Assembly: GCF_010119975.1 (NCBI RefSeq)
Contig: NZ_CP048222.1
Coordinates: 3,056,501 to 3,120,500 of the forward strand
Direction of reading: 5' to 3'
From: Rhodocytophaga rosea
GTDB taxonomy: Bacteria > Bacteroidota > Bacteroidia > Cytophagales > 172606-1
DNA length: 64,000 nt
Positions 8,101-17,916 of the stretch are shown piece after piece. The stretch's first letter is position 1. Each line of letters opens with the position of its first letter. Under the pieces are notes generated by a model that worked only from the letters and a program-made list of their open reading frames with translations, made no database searches and was not told the DNA's origin. The position numbers and the translations under genes were made by a program.

Positions 8101-10290
8101 TTAGCGAACCATTAATAATTCTCTGTATTTCACAAGTGGCCAGTCTTCATCGTCAACCAGTAATTCCAGCTTGTCAACACTGTAGCGGATTTTGTCGAAA
8201 TAGCCTTTTACTTCATTGCCATACAAAGCGGCACGTTCTCTTACGTTTTCGGTATTGTTGGCTTTTTTACGGGCTTCTGTCATATCTTCTACCGCGCCTA
8301 ATAAGGTATCTACGTATTCAGCGATTTTTTCAATCGTATCTGTCGTATTTTTGGTATGCTTGGCTTTAATTCCAATGCTTTTCAGTCCTTCCAGGTTTTT
8401 CACCAGAATGCTCTGATATTTTACAGCCGTAGGAATGACATGGTTCAGCACCAGGTCACCCATCACCCGGGATTCGATCTGAAGCTTCTTGATATAGTTT
8501 TCAAGCATGATTTCGTAGCGGGCTTCAATCTCACGGTGAGAGAAGATGCCATATTTCTCAAATAAATGAATGCTCTTATCATTTATATATACATCCAGTG
8601 CATCTGGCGTAGATTTAATGTTAGACAATCCACGTTTAGCCGCTTCCTGTATCCATTCTTCAGAATAACCATTTCCTTCAAAGATAATCCCTCTGGCAGA
8701 TTTTACATACTCACGCAGTACGTTTACAATGGCTACTTCTTTTTTCTCTCCTTTGGCAATCGCAGCATCCACTTCTTTGCGGAACTGAAATAACTGATGA
8801 GCCACAATCGTATTCAATACAATCATGTTGGAAGAACTATTAGCAGCACCACCTACGGCACGAAATTCAAATTTATTACCGGTGAAAGCAAAAGGCGAAG
8901 TCCGGTTACGGTCAGTGTTATCCAGCAGAATAGAAGGGATTTTATCAATGCCCAGCTTCATATACATATTATCTCCTTTGTCAATTTTAATGGTCGCATT
9001 TGTCTCCAGTTCTTCCAGAACGCTGGTTAATTGCGAACCAATAAACACAGACATGATAGCTGGCGGCGCTTCATTGGCACCTAAGCGGTGCTCATTGCCG
9101 GCAGAAGCAATACTCGCCCGTAACAGGTCAGCATTGTCGTGTACAGCTTTTATAATATTGATAAAGAAAGTAAGAAACTGCAGGTTTTCTTTAGGTCTGG
9201 TGCTTGGCGAAAGCAGGTTTTTGCCTGTGTCGGTTCCCAGCGACCAGTTGTTATGTTTTCCGCTTCCATTGATACCTGCAAATGGTTTTTCATGAAACAG
9301 CACTTTAAAATTATGACGTTCTGCTACTTTCTCCATCAGGTCCATCAACAGCAGGTTATGGTCTACGGCTAAGTTCACTTCTTCAAAGGTAGGCGCACAC
9401 TCAAACTGACTGGGAGCTACCTCATTATGCCTGGTACGGATCGGAATACCTAGTTTTAAAGCTTCAATTTCAAAATCCTGCATATAGGCATGTACCCTTG
9501 AAGGAATAGAACCAAAGTAATGATCTTCCAGTTGCTGTCCTTTGGCGGGTGAATGACCAAATACGGTACGGCCAGTCATTACCAGGTCAGGACGGGCATT
9601 ATATAAGGCCCTGTCTACCAGAAAATACTCTTGTTCTGCTCCTAATGTAGCAATTACACGGGATACACTTTTATCAAAATAATCACAAACAGCAGTAGCG
9701 GCTTTGTCTACCAGAGAAAGTGCCTTAAGTAAAGGAGCTTTATAGTCAAGCGCTTCGCCGGTATAGGATACAAATACGGTAGGAATACATAGCGTACAAC
9801 CGGCAGCATTTTCTATAATGAAAGCCGGAGAAGTAGGGTCCCAGGCAGTATACCCTCTGGCTTCAAATGTATTGCGGATACCACCACTTGGAAAGGAAGA
9901 AGCATCGGGTTCTTGCTGCACCAGGGCGCTTCCTTTAAATTTTTCAATGGCTTTCCCATTAGGCATTACATCAAAGAAAGCATCATGCTTTTCGGCGGTA
10001 GCACCAGTTAATGGCTGAAACCAGTGGGTATAATGGGTAGCCCCTTTAGAGATAGCCCAGCTTTTCATAGCAGCTGCCACGGCATCGGCTGCGTCTTCGT
10101 CAATTCTTTCACCAGCTTCGATGGCACGGGATACTTTTTTAAAAATGTCTGCGCTTAGGTTAGAGCGCATAGCATCCAATCCGAAAACATTGGTGCCATA
10201 ATAGTCTGATACTTTGGTTGAGGGAGGCGACACTACCACCGCAGGTCTGTTCTGGGCATACTCTAATGCTTTAAACCGTAATACTGCCAT
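8101..10290 (-). CDS. glnN: Glutamine synthetase type III
   Basis: 729 residues, the length expected for GSIII dodecamers and much longer than GSI or GSII. Visible motifs include NEVAPSQFECAP (glutamate/metal site), GSGKHNNWSLGT (ATP site) and NRTSPFAFTGNKFEFRA. It catalyses ATP-dependent amidation of glutamate with ammonia. GSIII is the usual form in Bacteroidota. It is monocistronic, with a long 550-bp spacer upstream. No glnK/amtB neighbour is present, so nitrogen regulation cannot be read from context. Confidence 0.97.
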   Translation of the reverse strand: MAVLRFKALEYAQNRPAVVVSPPSTKVSDYYGTNVFGLDAMRSNLSADIFKKVSRAIEAGERIDEDAADAVAAAMKSWAISKGATHYTHWFQPLTGATAEKHDAFFDVMPNGKAIEKFKGSALVQQEPDASSFPSGGIRNTFEARGYTAWDPTSPAFIIENAAGCTLCIPTVFVSYTGEALDYKAPLLKALSLVDKAATAVCDYFDKSVSRVIATLGAEQEYFLVDRALYNARPDLVMTGRTVFGHSPAKGQQLEDHYFGSIPSRVHAYMQDFEIEALKLGIPIRTRHNEVAPSQFECAPTFEEVNLAVDHNLLLMDLMEKVAERHNFKVLFHEKPFAGINGSGKHNNWSLGTDTGKNLLSPSTRPKENLQFLTFFINIIKAVHDNADLLRASIASAGNEHRLGANEAPPAIMSVFIGSQLTSVLEELETNATIKIDKGDNMYMKLGIDKIPSILLDNTDRNRTSPFAFTGNKFEFRAVGGAANSSSNMIVLNTIVAHQLFQFRKEVDAAIAKGEKKEVAIVNVLREYVKSARGIIFEGNGYSEEWIQEAAKRGLSNIKSTPDALDVYINDKSIHLFEKYGIFSHREIEARYEIMLENYIKKLQIESRVMGDLVLNHVIPTAVKYQSILVKNLEGLKSIGIKAKHTKNTTDTIEKIAEYVDTLLGAVEDMTEARKKANNTENVRERAALYGNEVKGYFDKIRYSVDKLELLVDDEDWPLVKYRELLMVR

Positions 10291-10840
10291 ATGTGAGTTT
10301 TTTGATTAAAGGGTTAAAATCGAGGCTAAATCTACAAATTTTATAGCAAATACAAGTGATCTACCTATTTTTTTTAAGGTTTTTTATAAAAATTTATGCA
10401 TTTCTAGATAAAAGTCTATTTTTTGTTGGTTGCATGAAATATATTTCCGGAACATGGCAGGAAAAAAATTATTGGATTCTGCTTTGAAAAAGTATTAGGA
10501 ATGGAGGCCGGAAGTAAGCAAAAATAGAGCAGCTGCATCTACTAACTGCAAAAGAATAAAGTATTTCGGCAATACCAAAGTTTGTAGCTAGAGGTAGATT
10601 ATTTCTTGAGGGAGTAAATAGCTACTAAAAGTCCACAGACATAGCAATCAGCCGGCTAAAGTAAGGGCAATAAAAAAGCATTACAGAAATCATCCAGGCG
10701 TCTACTCCTTTCCGATGTTCTGTAATGCCTATATGAAAAGATGGTCAAACTTGAGCTGACTTTTTCTCATAGTGATGGAGATCTATACGGAAGGTAAAAA
10801 CCAGAGTTACAACATTTGTTATTTTTAAAATTGTCTGATT
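10291..10840. other. 550-bp spacer upstream of glnN, mostly unassigned
   Basis: AT-rich with no coding potential recognised on either strand. It contains the glnN promoter region and one long hairpin (10678-10728). I could not identify a riboswitch or small RNA. Confidence 0.4.
10672..10728 (-). terminator. Long-loop hairpin with minus-strand U-tract
   Basis: A perfect 11-bp inverted repeat (GCATTACAGAA at 10678-10688 with TTCTGTAATGC at 10718-10728) encloses a 29-nt loop. On the minus strand it is followed directly by a run of six U. It lies 110 nt after the stop of the NadR-like kinase gene, so it probably ends that transcript. The large loop is unusual for a terminator, so it could also be the 3' end of a small RNA. 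Confidence 0.5.
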
Positions 10841-11377
10841 TTATTCTTTTTTACCCATAAATACATCTATAGCTTCTACCGCCTTTACAAACCGGTGTTG
10901 ATAGCTTCCCCAAATTTCAGCAAAAGGCAATTGTAATTGATATAACTCCTTTTTGAACAATGCATACATTTGCTCCCGGTCATCTGGTCTGTCACGGATA
11001 CCATCGGGAATCCAGGGCAAATCTACCTGTGTTAACAGATACAAATCTGCCAGCCGCCTGGGAATCGTATCCAATAGCCATGGCGGACAAGCGCCGTTAT
11101 ACACTTCACTATACACTTTGGTTTCCAGAATATCTGTGTCACAAATCAATATATTATTGGCTTTGGGAAAAGCTTCTTCTTCCAGGCGGATTTGTCCCCG
11201 GGCGATAGGAATCACATCTGAGATATTGAGTGGCCTGCCCTGTTCCTCCTGGTAAGTTCTGGAATATTCGGGTATCCATACGGTATGATAATGTGCTGCC
11301 AGTTGCTGTGCTAAGGTGGTTTTACCGGTAGATTCCGGGCCAAATAAAACAATCTTTTTCACCCTAAGGTTAGTCAT
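10841..11377 (-). CDS. P-loop kinase, NadR C-terminal-like (nicotinamide riboside kinase)
   Basis: 178 residues with a Walker A motif at 13-21 (GPESTGKTT), followed by WIPEYSRTYQEEQGRP and ILICDTDILETKVYSE, which are characteristic of the ribosylnicotinamide-kinase half of NadR. Stand-alone forms of this domain are common in Bacteroidota and phosphorylate nicotinamide riboside for NAD salvage. No PnuC transporter is adjacent here. The NMN adenylyltransferase domain of full NadR is absent. Confidence 0.82.
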   Translation of the reverse strand: MTNLRVKKIVLFGPESTGKTTLAQQLAAHYHTVWIPEYSRTYQEEQGRPLNISDVIPIARGQIRLEEEAFPKANNILICDTDILETKVYSEVYNGACPPWLLDTIPRRLADLYLLTQVDLPWIPDGIRDRPDDREQMYALFKKELYQLQLPFAEIWGSYQHRFVKAVEAIDVFMGKKE

Positions 11378-11669
11378 TCGTCAAAAATCAATCTTCATTG
11401 ATGTAAATTGTAATGATAGTATATAGTTTGCCAATAAAGATTATTATGGGGGAGATTTAGAAATCTTATTTTCAGATGGGTTGATTGGAGGATTATATAA
11501 TAGCATAAATCCAACAGCTATGTAAGCCCTTTTCTTGTTGGCTTGCTATCAGAAAATGACTTGAAACAGGCAAGGATATTCCTTATATTGGTAAATAACC
11601 TCAACCTTTAGTAAAAGATGTGGTTATATACATGTTGGTTGCAAGTAAAAAGATGTTAAAACAGATTTA

Positions 11670-12242
11670 ATGTTGAATAACTATAAAAAAGGAGGGCCTG
11701 TAATTACAGGTTATTTCATCCTTCTATTAACACTAACTGCTTGTGATTTCTCAAAAGGAGGGCCTGGAAGAAGTACAAGTATTAAAGAGTCAAAAGATAG
11801 GAAGGTTTTTCTAAGTGAGTATGTTCCCCTAGCCAACCCCATAGTCATTAATGATACAATTCAAATTACTGTTGAAGAAGCATGGATAGAAGAAGATTGG
11901 GGATATGAAAAAAATCACTCTACGGTAAAACAAGGGGGTGAGCAGGTTAGAGTAGTAATTAATACAAATAAAAAAAGTATAAAAAACTACGGTATTGATC
12001 TTGGAGAATGGTTTATTGGAACAGATGAGTATGATACTTTTGGATCACAAAGTTGGTGGAGTTGGCCACAAGATGAGGCTGTGTTATCTAAAAAATTAGA
12101 TTCCTTTCCTGAAAGTGATACTATTTCTTGGAAGGTGAAAACAGGAGACAGATTTGTTGGGGAAAAAGTAGAAGGAGCTCAAAAAGTAATAGGACAATTT
12201 AAGCTGGTGCGAAAAAACTTGAAAGTAAAATTGCTAATTTAA
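11670..12242 (+). CDS. Hypothetical lipoprotein, 190 aa
   Basis: A short basic N-terminus and hydrophobic segment lead to a lipobox L-T-A-C with Cys25 as the lipidation site. The mature protein is polar with a Trp-rich central part (WIEEDWGYE, WFIGTDEYD, WWSWPQDE). Codon use is more AT-rich than in the flanking genes (many AAA, GAA and ATT codons), hinting at recent acquisition, although the sample is small. No family was recognised. Confidence 0.7.
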   Translation: MLNNYKKGGPVITGYFILLLTLTACDFSKGGPGRSTSIKESKDRKVFLSEYVPLANPIVINDTIQITVEEAWIEEDWGYEKNHSTVKQGGEQVRVVINTNKKSIKNYGIDLGEWFIGTDEYDTFGSQSWWSWPQDEAVLSKKLDSFPESDTISWKVKTGDRFVGEKVEGAQKVIGQFKLVRKNLKVKLLI

Positions 12243-12444
12243 GGTTATTGCATCTATAACAATAAGATAAAAAAAGACCAGCATAGAACATCAGCTTCGA
12301 CCGATAACAGCTTTACCTTAGCTCAAGGCTGCAACACAAAAAGCTTGGTATACGGGAAGCCATGCTCCATTCATTAAGCAGGAGAAAAAATTATTACATA
12401 GAGGTTCCAGTAAATTAAATATAAAATCAACAAGGTTTTCGCTA

Positions 12445-12828
12445 TTGATGAGTAAAATGACCTTGCCTCCAAAGAGACTCTTTTTGATAGACAGCCTGGG
12501 AGGATTACTTTCTGCTTTCCTGTTAGGCGTAGTGTTGGCAAGGTTTGAAAATATGGTTGGAATGCCACAAAATGTACTTTACCTGCTATCCTTCATAGCT
12601 TGTGTATATGCCGTTTTCTCTTTTATAAACCATTGGCAAATGAAAGGAAACTGGAGACTTTATATGAAAGTACTAGCCAGTGCAAATGGGTTATATTGTT
12701 GTCTGACAATAGCACTGGTGATTTACTACCGTCAACAACTGACTACGTTAGGATTAACTTATTTTTTACTTGAAGTAGTAATTATCATCCTTCTCGCATA
12801 CCTGGAACTAAAAATAGCTTCGCTTTGA
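12445..12828 (+). CDS. Small four-helix integral membrane protein
   Basis: 127 residues with four hydrophobic helices: roughly 12-33 (LFLIDSLGGLLSAFLLGVVL), 43-65, 74-96 and 102-124. There is no enzyme motif and no recognised function. Its 3' end faces the dpp-type permease genes. Confidence 0.7.
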   Translation: MMSKMTLPPKRLFLIDSLGGLLSAFLLGVVLARFENMVGMPQNVLYLLSFIACVYAVFSFINHWQMKGNWRLYMKVLASANGLYCCLTIALVIYYRQQLTTLGLTYFLLEVVIIILLAYLELKIASL

Positions 12829-12871
12829 TCAGAGAAAAGCTTTGAAAGATAAAGGGCTATTTCAAACACTC

Positions 12872-13942
12872 CTAACTACGCCTGGGATTGAGACGTTTGA
12901 TAACAAAACTACTACAGGTCTGCAGCGCTAATACCGTACACACCAGCATAATTCCCGGAAATACCACCAGCCACCAGGCTGTAAAATTACTCCGAAAACT
13001 CATGATCATTTTTCCCCAGCTAGGTATATCTGAAGGAATGCCTATTCCCAGAAAAGACAGGGTAGACTCTAGTGCAATTAAACTGGTCAGACCAAACGTG
13101 AAAGCAACAATAATGGAAGAAAGTGCATTAGGCAGGGCATGGCGAAACAGGATATATACATCGGCCAGTCCCAAGGCTTTAGCAGATTCAATATAATGCA
13201 TAGCCCGGATACGCAGCAATTCTGCCCGGATCAGCCTGGCAGGCTCCGTCCAGTAGGTGAGTCCGGTGATAAGAATAATATTTGTTAAGGATGGTTTTGC
13301 AAAAGCCGTAAGGCACAGAATAAAAATAATCCGGGGAATAGATGAAAGCAGTTCTATTAGTTTGAGTACGATCTGATCGATAGGGAGAAATACCGATTTT
13401 TTCCCAATACCCCATCGGTTGAGCAATTTACTTACAAAATAGCCAATGAGCAGAATACCTGTGAAAATAGCAAGGCTTACCAGTAAAGCTATCAATCCTT
13501 CTCCTGCCGCAAAAGCATCAGCCAGAATAAATTGCCGGGTGTAAAACCCATAAAAATACCCCAGGGGAAAAAAAAGTAAGGTAATGAACAGTGTACTGAC
13601 CGAAACTCTAACAGAGTTGTCTCCATAATACCCGGCCATACTTCCCAGAATCAATCCAATTAATAAAGCTACTAACATTGCAGGTACACTTACCAGCAAT
13701 GCCGTACGGCAGCCATACACCAGATTTGCCAGCAGATCATGACCTAGTTTATCAGTTCCCAGCCAGTGTATTGCCTGTCCGGAAGTAGTTTGCTGCCACT
13801 GAAAGGGTGGCTGGTAAATATGTTGCAGGTCTAATTGTGCCGGCGTAAATCCCAGAGATAAAACATCGGCCAGTAGGGCACAACCCAGAAAAAAAGTTAA
13901 GTACAGGATAGAGAGCACCAGTGCCCAGTTCTTTGTCAGCAC
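12872..13942 (-). CDS. ABC transporter permease, OppC/DppC family
   Basis: 356 residues. The N-terminal segment includes WLGTDKLGHDLLANLVYG, typical of DppC/OppC. The EAA loop that contacts the ATPase reads ESAKALGLADVYILFRHALP, followed by LSFLGIG. It is longer than usual (about 300) because of extra sequence between early membrane helices (around residues 110-180). It is co-transcribed with the downstream-numbered OppB-like gene (34-bp gap). No solute-binding protein or ATPase gene lies in the window, so the substrate is unknown. Confidence 0.9.
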   Translation of the reverse strand: MLTKNWALVLSILYLTFFLGCALLADVLSLGFTPAQLDLQHIYQPPFQWQQTTSGQAIHWLGTDKLGHDLLANLVYGCRTALLVSVPAMLVALLIGLILGSMAGYYGDNSVRVSVSTLFITLLFFPLGYFYGFYTRQFILADAFAAGEGLIALLVSLAIFTGILLIGYFVSKLLNRWGIGKKSVFLPIDQIVLKLIELLSSIPRIIFILCLTAFAKPSLTNIILITGLTYWTEPARLIRAELLRIRAMHYIESAKALGLADVYILFRHALPNALSSIIVAFTFGLTSLIALESTLSFLGIGIPSDIPSWGKMIMSFRSNFTAWWLVVFPGIMLVCTVLALQTCSSFVIKRLNPRRS

Positions 13943-13976
13943 AGATTTGTATGTAGCAAAATAATAATAGCCGATG

Positions 13977-15362
13977 CTAAAACCTTACCCTGGGATCTGC
14001 CAGGTAATAGAGCATATCGGCTACAATATGGCTCATTACTTTTATAAAAGCCAGCACCAGCACAATTCCCAGAATCAGCGGAAAATCTCTGGCCAGAATA
14101 GAATCAACCAGCAGGCTGCCCATGCCTGGAATCGCAAAAATAACTTCAATGACAAGTGCCCCACCCAGTAAGGCCGGAAAAAATCCGGTAAATAAAGTAA
14201 TCAGGGGTAATAGTGCATTGCGGAGTATATGCCTGGCAACAATACCTATTTCCATCACACCTTTGGCTCTGGCTGTAATAATAAAGTCACTAGTAGCGGT
14301 TTCCTGCATGGCCTGATATAATTGCACTGTAACGTACGGAAGATTAGCTATACTCAGGCATAAGGCTGGTAATAGCAGGTAATACACATAAACCAATAGT
14401 GATTGCAACCAGAATTCATCTGTTGAGGTATCGCCCAGGCCATATACTGGCAAAACGTTTAAGCTATCTCCGGAAGCCAGAAAAATCAACAGCAATAAAG
14501 CAATCAAAAAGACAGGTACAGTATCCAGCATGTATAATACCGTTAGTACAGGTTTGCGCCAGGCGCTAAAATCTTCATGTACAATAAATATATTCAGCAG
14601 AATGGCTAATGAAAAAACAATAAGAACAGTAAGTATGGTGAGTAATAAGGTAGGAAAAATGGCTTCTGAAATAATTTCAACAACTGGTCTTGCATCCCGG
14701 TACGATTCACCTAAACTCCCTCTCAATAATCCCTTTATCCATTGGTGATACTGGTTCTGTACGCCATGCCAGCTAAGGGCAGGTATAAAGTTTAGATAAG
14801 GCGACTGCGTACTGGTTACAGTTACAAATGCCTTTTCTGCTGCTTGTAAATTATCCCTGAGTAGGTTGGTGGAAGGAACACTGTCAAGCTGATCTTCCAG
14901 TTTGCTAAACAAGCGTTGGATTTGTTCCGGCTTTGACGTTTGCCATAAAGCATCTGTTTGCGCTGATATTGTTTTTTTATCGGGCAGAAGCAATGTACTG
15001 CTTCTGATATGCTGCTGTAACACCCGCAGTTTTTCCATATAGCTGGCAATGGCAGGCCAGTTGCCATATTGCCAGATCATGCGTTTGGCAAGGCTGTATT
15101 CTTGAACTGAAAACAAACGGTATAAGGTATCCGGTTCGGCCAGGGTATGCAGGCTAACATAGAATAGCGGAACATCCTGCCCGGTTCGCCGGAGGTAGTG
15201 CTGATAAGCTTCTCTGTCTTGTTGCAGATTTCCGGTAGAGGCGTTTTCTTCTGAAGAAAAAGTATCTCCGGGAATAAGCTTGCTCAATATAAATACCACC
15301 GAAGTAATAAACCACAGTGTTGGGATGATCCATATTATTCTTTTCAGCAGATATTTGAGCAT
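13977..15362 (-). CDS. ABC transporter permease, OppB/DppB family, with enlarged extracytoplasmic domain
   Basis: 461 residues against about 310-340 for typical DppB. TM1 (about 9-29, IIWIPTLWFITSVVFILSKL) is followed by roughly 200 polar, helical residues before the second helix (FPTLLLTILTVLIVFSLAI, about 235). The rest is canonical, with the EAA loop TARAKGVMEIGIVARHILRN and IFAIPGMGSLL. The enlarged periplasmic part may replace or dock a binding protein (inference). First gene of a two-gene operon. Confidence 0.9.
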   Translation of the reverse strand: MLKYLLKRIIWIIPTLWFITSVVFILSKLIPGDTFSSEENASTGNLQQDREAYQHYLRRTGQDVPLFYVSLHTLAEPDTLYRLFSVQEYSLAKRMIWQYGNWPAIASYMEKLRVLQQHIRSSTLLLPDKKTISAQTDALWQTSKPEQIQRLFSKLEDQLDSVPSTNLLRDNLQAAEKAFVTVTSTQSPYLNFIPALSWHGVQNQYHQWIKGLLRGSLGESYRDARPVVEIISEAIFPTLLLTILTVLIVFSLAILLNIFIVHEDFSAWRKPVLTVLYMLDTVPVFLIALLLLIFLASGDSLNVLPVYGLGDTSTDEFWLQSLLVYVYYLLLPALCLSIANLPYVTVQLYQAMQETATSDFIITARAKGVMEIGIVARHILRNALLPLITLFTGFFPALLGGALVIEVIFAIPGMGSLLVDSILARDFPLILGIVLVLAFIKVMSHIVADMLYYLADPRVRF

Positions 15363-15594
15363 ACAGCGCTTACCTAATAAACTATTTAGCAGAAGGAACT
15401 TATCTTTTACATCCTGTAACTGGCAGCGATTTTAACTAAGGTAGAGAGAAAAATTGAGGAGGAAAAGCGGGAGAATTATTGTATATTTAAAGGAAGAGTA
15501 CGCCCATAATTTTGTTTTTGGAATAATGTTTGTTTTCCGTAACCTATTCTTCGAAGAATGTGTACTACTTACCACGCTTTTACCTTTTATTAAT

Positions 15595-16266
15595 ATGAAA
15601 AAATATATTCTGTTGGGTTTACTCCTGGCTTTTACGCTAAGCATCTGTGAGGCGCAAGTGCGAAGAAAACCAACTTATGACCGCCGTCCGGCATACCGCA
15701 CTAATAAAAGAGTGATTGATATAGATGATATGCCTAAAAATATAATCAAGGTGAATTACCTGAGTCCGCTGGCTGCGACTGGTTCATTTTTTTACGAGCG
15801 GGTGATCAATGAAAAAATGAGTGCACAGCTGGGCTTTTCATTTTCCAGATTTACTACCGGTTCTATTCTTCCGGCGCTATTTGGTGATACACGGGTGAAA
15901 ATGCGGGGATATGCCATTACACCTGAGTTCAGGTATTATCTGTCTTCTACCGAAGCGCCCCGGGGCTTTTTTATAGGCCCGTTTCTGCGCTATCGTCATT
16001 CTGATGCCACAGCCAATATAGACAGGGAAAATGCCGCTCCTATTCAGGCAGATGCCCAGTTTACAACCATTGGAGCAGGAGTACTCATTGGCGGACAATG
16101 GGTGTTCGGAAAACATTTCTCTATGGACATTTTTATGGGACCTTCGCTTAATGCCCGCTATACGAAAGTAACTACGCCGGAAGTGGAAGAAAGGGAATTC
16201 CCGGTGCCTAATCTTTTTGGGCCTTTCGGATTCCGGGCAGGCGTTACTGTAGGCTTCGCTTTTTAA
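15595..16266 (+). CDS. Exported DUF3575-like beta-barrel outer-membrane protein
   Basis: The start is set at the ATG at 15595 (MKKYILLGLLLAFTLS), which gives a clean signal peptide ending CEAQ; an upstream in-frame extension to 15454 is hydrophobic nonsense. The mature 200 residues show alternating strands with the DUF3575-type elements IIKVNYLSPLAATGSFFYER, FSRFTTGS and GPFLRYRH, ending in an aromatic residue after a GVTVGFAF strand. It is probably an outer-membrane barrel of unknown role. Confidence 0.8.
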   Translation: MKKYILLGLLLAFTLSICEAQVRRKPTYDRRPAYRTNKRVIDIDDMPKNIIKVNYLSPLAATGSFFYERVINEKMSAQLGFSFSRFTTGSILPALFGDTRVKMRGYAITPEFRYYLSSTEAPRGFFIGPFLRYRHSDATANIDRENAAPIQADAQFTTIGAGVLIGGQWVFGKHFSMDIFMGPSLNARYTKVTTPEVEEREFPVPNLFGPFGFRAGVTVGFAF

Positions 16267-16279
16267 TATAAATGGAGAA

Positions 16280-16315
16280 TTGAAAGTTGATAATTAGAAA
16301 ATTATCAACTTTCAA
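16280..16315. terminator. 16-bp perfect hairpin overlapping the MerR gene stop
   Basis: TTGAAAGTTGATAATT (16280-16295) is perfectly complementary to 16300-16315 with a 4-nt AGAA loop. It lies between convergent genes and its right arm contains the stop codon and last codons of the MerR gene. It is AT-rich and lacks a clear U-tract, so it is either a bidirectional 3'-end signal or a REP-like palindrome. Confidence 0.6.
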
Positions 16316-17204
16316 CTACTGTTACTTCCTCTTCTGCAAAATCAATCAGTTCCTGTATATTCCGGACAATGGTAATGTTTTCCGGAGCCGATATATCCTG
16401 AGATACTACCTGAAAGCCGCTTAAAAGTATCTGTGTTCCAGGGAACTTTGCGGCAAGCTTATCTACATAAGGCTGTACCTCATGCTGGCTCGGCATTGAT
16501 GTAATAATAGATAACAGATATTCGGGCTTATGTACCTGAAAGGCGGCACATAAATCGTGAAAAGGCAGGCTTTGCCCCAGGTAAACTACTTTGTGTTGCC
16601 TTGCCCGCAAAATGTAATTGGCAAAAAGCAGGCTCAATTCGTGCAATTCCCCATCCGGCAAGTACAGCATAAATTTCTTTGGAACCACCTTACGTGAAGG
16701 AAGCTGCCCATCTATGGCTACGATCAGTTTCTGGCGGATCAGATTGGAAATAAAATGCTCCTGGGAAGGACCAATAGCGCCGGTTTGCCAGAGTACCCCG
16801 ATTTTAGTCAGGAACGGATAAATGATCTTGATCATGGTCTGCTCAAAGCCCTGTTGCAGGATATTGGTCGCCATAATCTTCTCAAAACGGTCTTCATCCA
16901 GGTCTATCATCGAAATGGTAAGCGCCTGAATCTGGTCGGGATAGTTGAGCTTTTTCTCAGTGATTGTCATTACTTCCTGCGTTATATCATCCGCAGACAT
17001 TCTGGCGATCTCAGATATTTTAAAGCCGTGATCTTTCAGCAGGGAGATATTAAGCACTAGTTTCAGGTCTATATCATCGTAGAGGCGAATATTTGTATCC
17101 GTACGTTTGGGAGTAATAATGCTGTAGCGTTGTTCCCAGATACGTAATGTATGAGCCTTAATTCCTGATAAATGTTCCAGGTCTTTAATCGAATAAACGC
17201 TCAT
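16305..17204 (-). CDS. MerR-type regulator with B12-binding domain, CarH/LitR-like photoreceptor
   Basis: 299 residues. An N-terminal MerR helix-turn-helix (1-70; SIKDLEHLSGIKAHTLRIWE) is followed by a four-helix bundle and a Rossmann B12-binding domain. The CarH signature W-x9-E-H is present as Trp139 to Glu149-His150. The lower axial ligand motif E-x-H is Glu186-x-His188, although the usual Gly two residues later is Ser191. In known CarH proteins adenosylcobalamin and light control carotenoid genes. Here the next two genes upstream on the same strand are carotenoid genes, which supports the same role. Confidence 0.88.
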   Translation of the reverse strand: MSVYSIKDLEHLSGIKAHTLRIWEQRYSIITPKRTDTNIRLYDDIDLKLVLNISLLKDHGFKISEIARMSADDITQEVMTITEKKLNYPDQIQALTISMIDLDEDRFEKIMATNILQQGFEQTMIKIIYPFLTKIGVLWQTGAIGPSQEHFISNLIRQKLIVAIDGQLPSRKVVPKKFMLYLPDGELHELSLLFANYILRARQHKVVYLGQSLPFHDLCAAFQVHKPEYLLSIITSMPSQHEVQPYVDKLAAKFPGTQILLSGFQVVSQDISAPENITIVRNIQELIDFAEEEVTVVES

Positions 17205-17277
17205 AATAGTATGTGTCTGATTAAATTACTCGAATGTGTTTCAAGTTGACATTAGAACTTAATTTGCATTAAAATGT

Positions 17278-17916
17278 TTAAAAAAATAGCGCCAGTGCCA
17301 TAAAAAATAGTAGTTGAATCGCATACACCAGCATGGCAATTGTGTTTTTTTTTGAAAAGCTGAAAATATGAAATAAAGCCGAAAGTACCAGTGAAGCTAT
17401 AAACCAGCCTATATAATTTTGAAAAGGGACTTTATTGTCCTGCCATGCCCACATATCGTATTGTATCGCCATCGGTTCAATAAAAAAATCGAGACCCACC
17501 ATCAGGCAAGCACCCAGCAAGGCTTTCACCCACCACGGAAAAGGAAGTTTATTGGTAATTATATTGGTGCAATAAATAAGCACGAGCCAGTTTAATCCGA
17601 TCAGTAGGGGCACATTCAGCCATTTCAACCCCAAGGTAGCGCCATAGGTATAAACACCGAAAACATGGCCGGTTGCTACGCCAATCACTTCAATAAAAAA
17701 CCCGGCCAGAAAGGTAATAATGCTGAATACAATAAAATTGCGGTTAAAATCGGTATGAAAATAAAACACGATAGCTGCCGTTACCAGCAGATTAAAGGCG
17801 ATCAGTTGCTGAAATAAAGGCCGGCTGAGCGGATGCTGCAAACCAATAATACCAGCTATATGCATAGCAATTAACAAAGCCAGAGCTATTTTGTAGAAAT
17901 ACGTCTTCCTTTCCAT
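17278..17916 (-). CDS. cruF: Carotenoid biosynthesis protein, CruF-like (DUF422)
   Basis: 212 residues, six or seven predicted membrane helices, with the DUF422 features FFIEVIGVATGHVFGVYTYG and VGLDFFIEPMAIQYDMWAW. CruF hydrates the 1,2 double bond of acyclic or monocyclic carotenoid ends (1',2'-hydratase), giving a hydroxyl for later glycosylation. It overlaps the end of the glycosyltransferase gene by 31 nt, so the two are coupled. The MerR/B12 regulator follows 73 bp downstream. Confidence 0.85.
   Translation of the reverse strand: MERKTYFYKIALALLIAMHIAGIIGLQHPLSRPLFQQLIAFNLLVTAAIVFYFHTDFNRNFIVFSIITFLAGFFIEVIGVATGHVFGVYTYGATLGLKWLNVPLLIGLNWLVLIYCTNIITNKLPFPWWVKALLGACLMVGLDFFIEPMAIQYDMWAWQDNKVPFQNYIGWFIASLVLSALFHIFSFSKKNTIAMLVYAIQLLFFMALALFF

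Noticed and set aside
8136-9372. Several open frames antisense to glnN
   Set aside because: They are shadows of a clear, highly conserved gene on the other strand and have no start context or domain.
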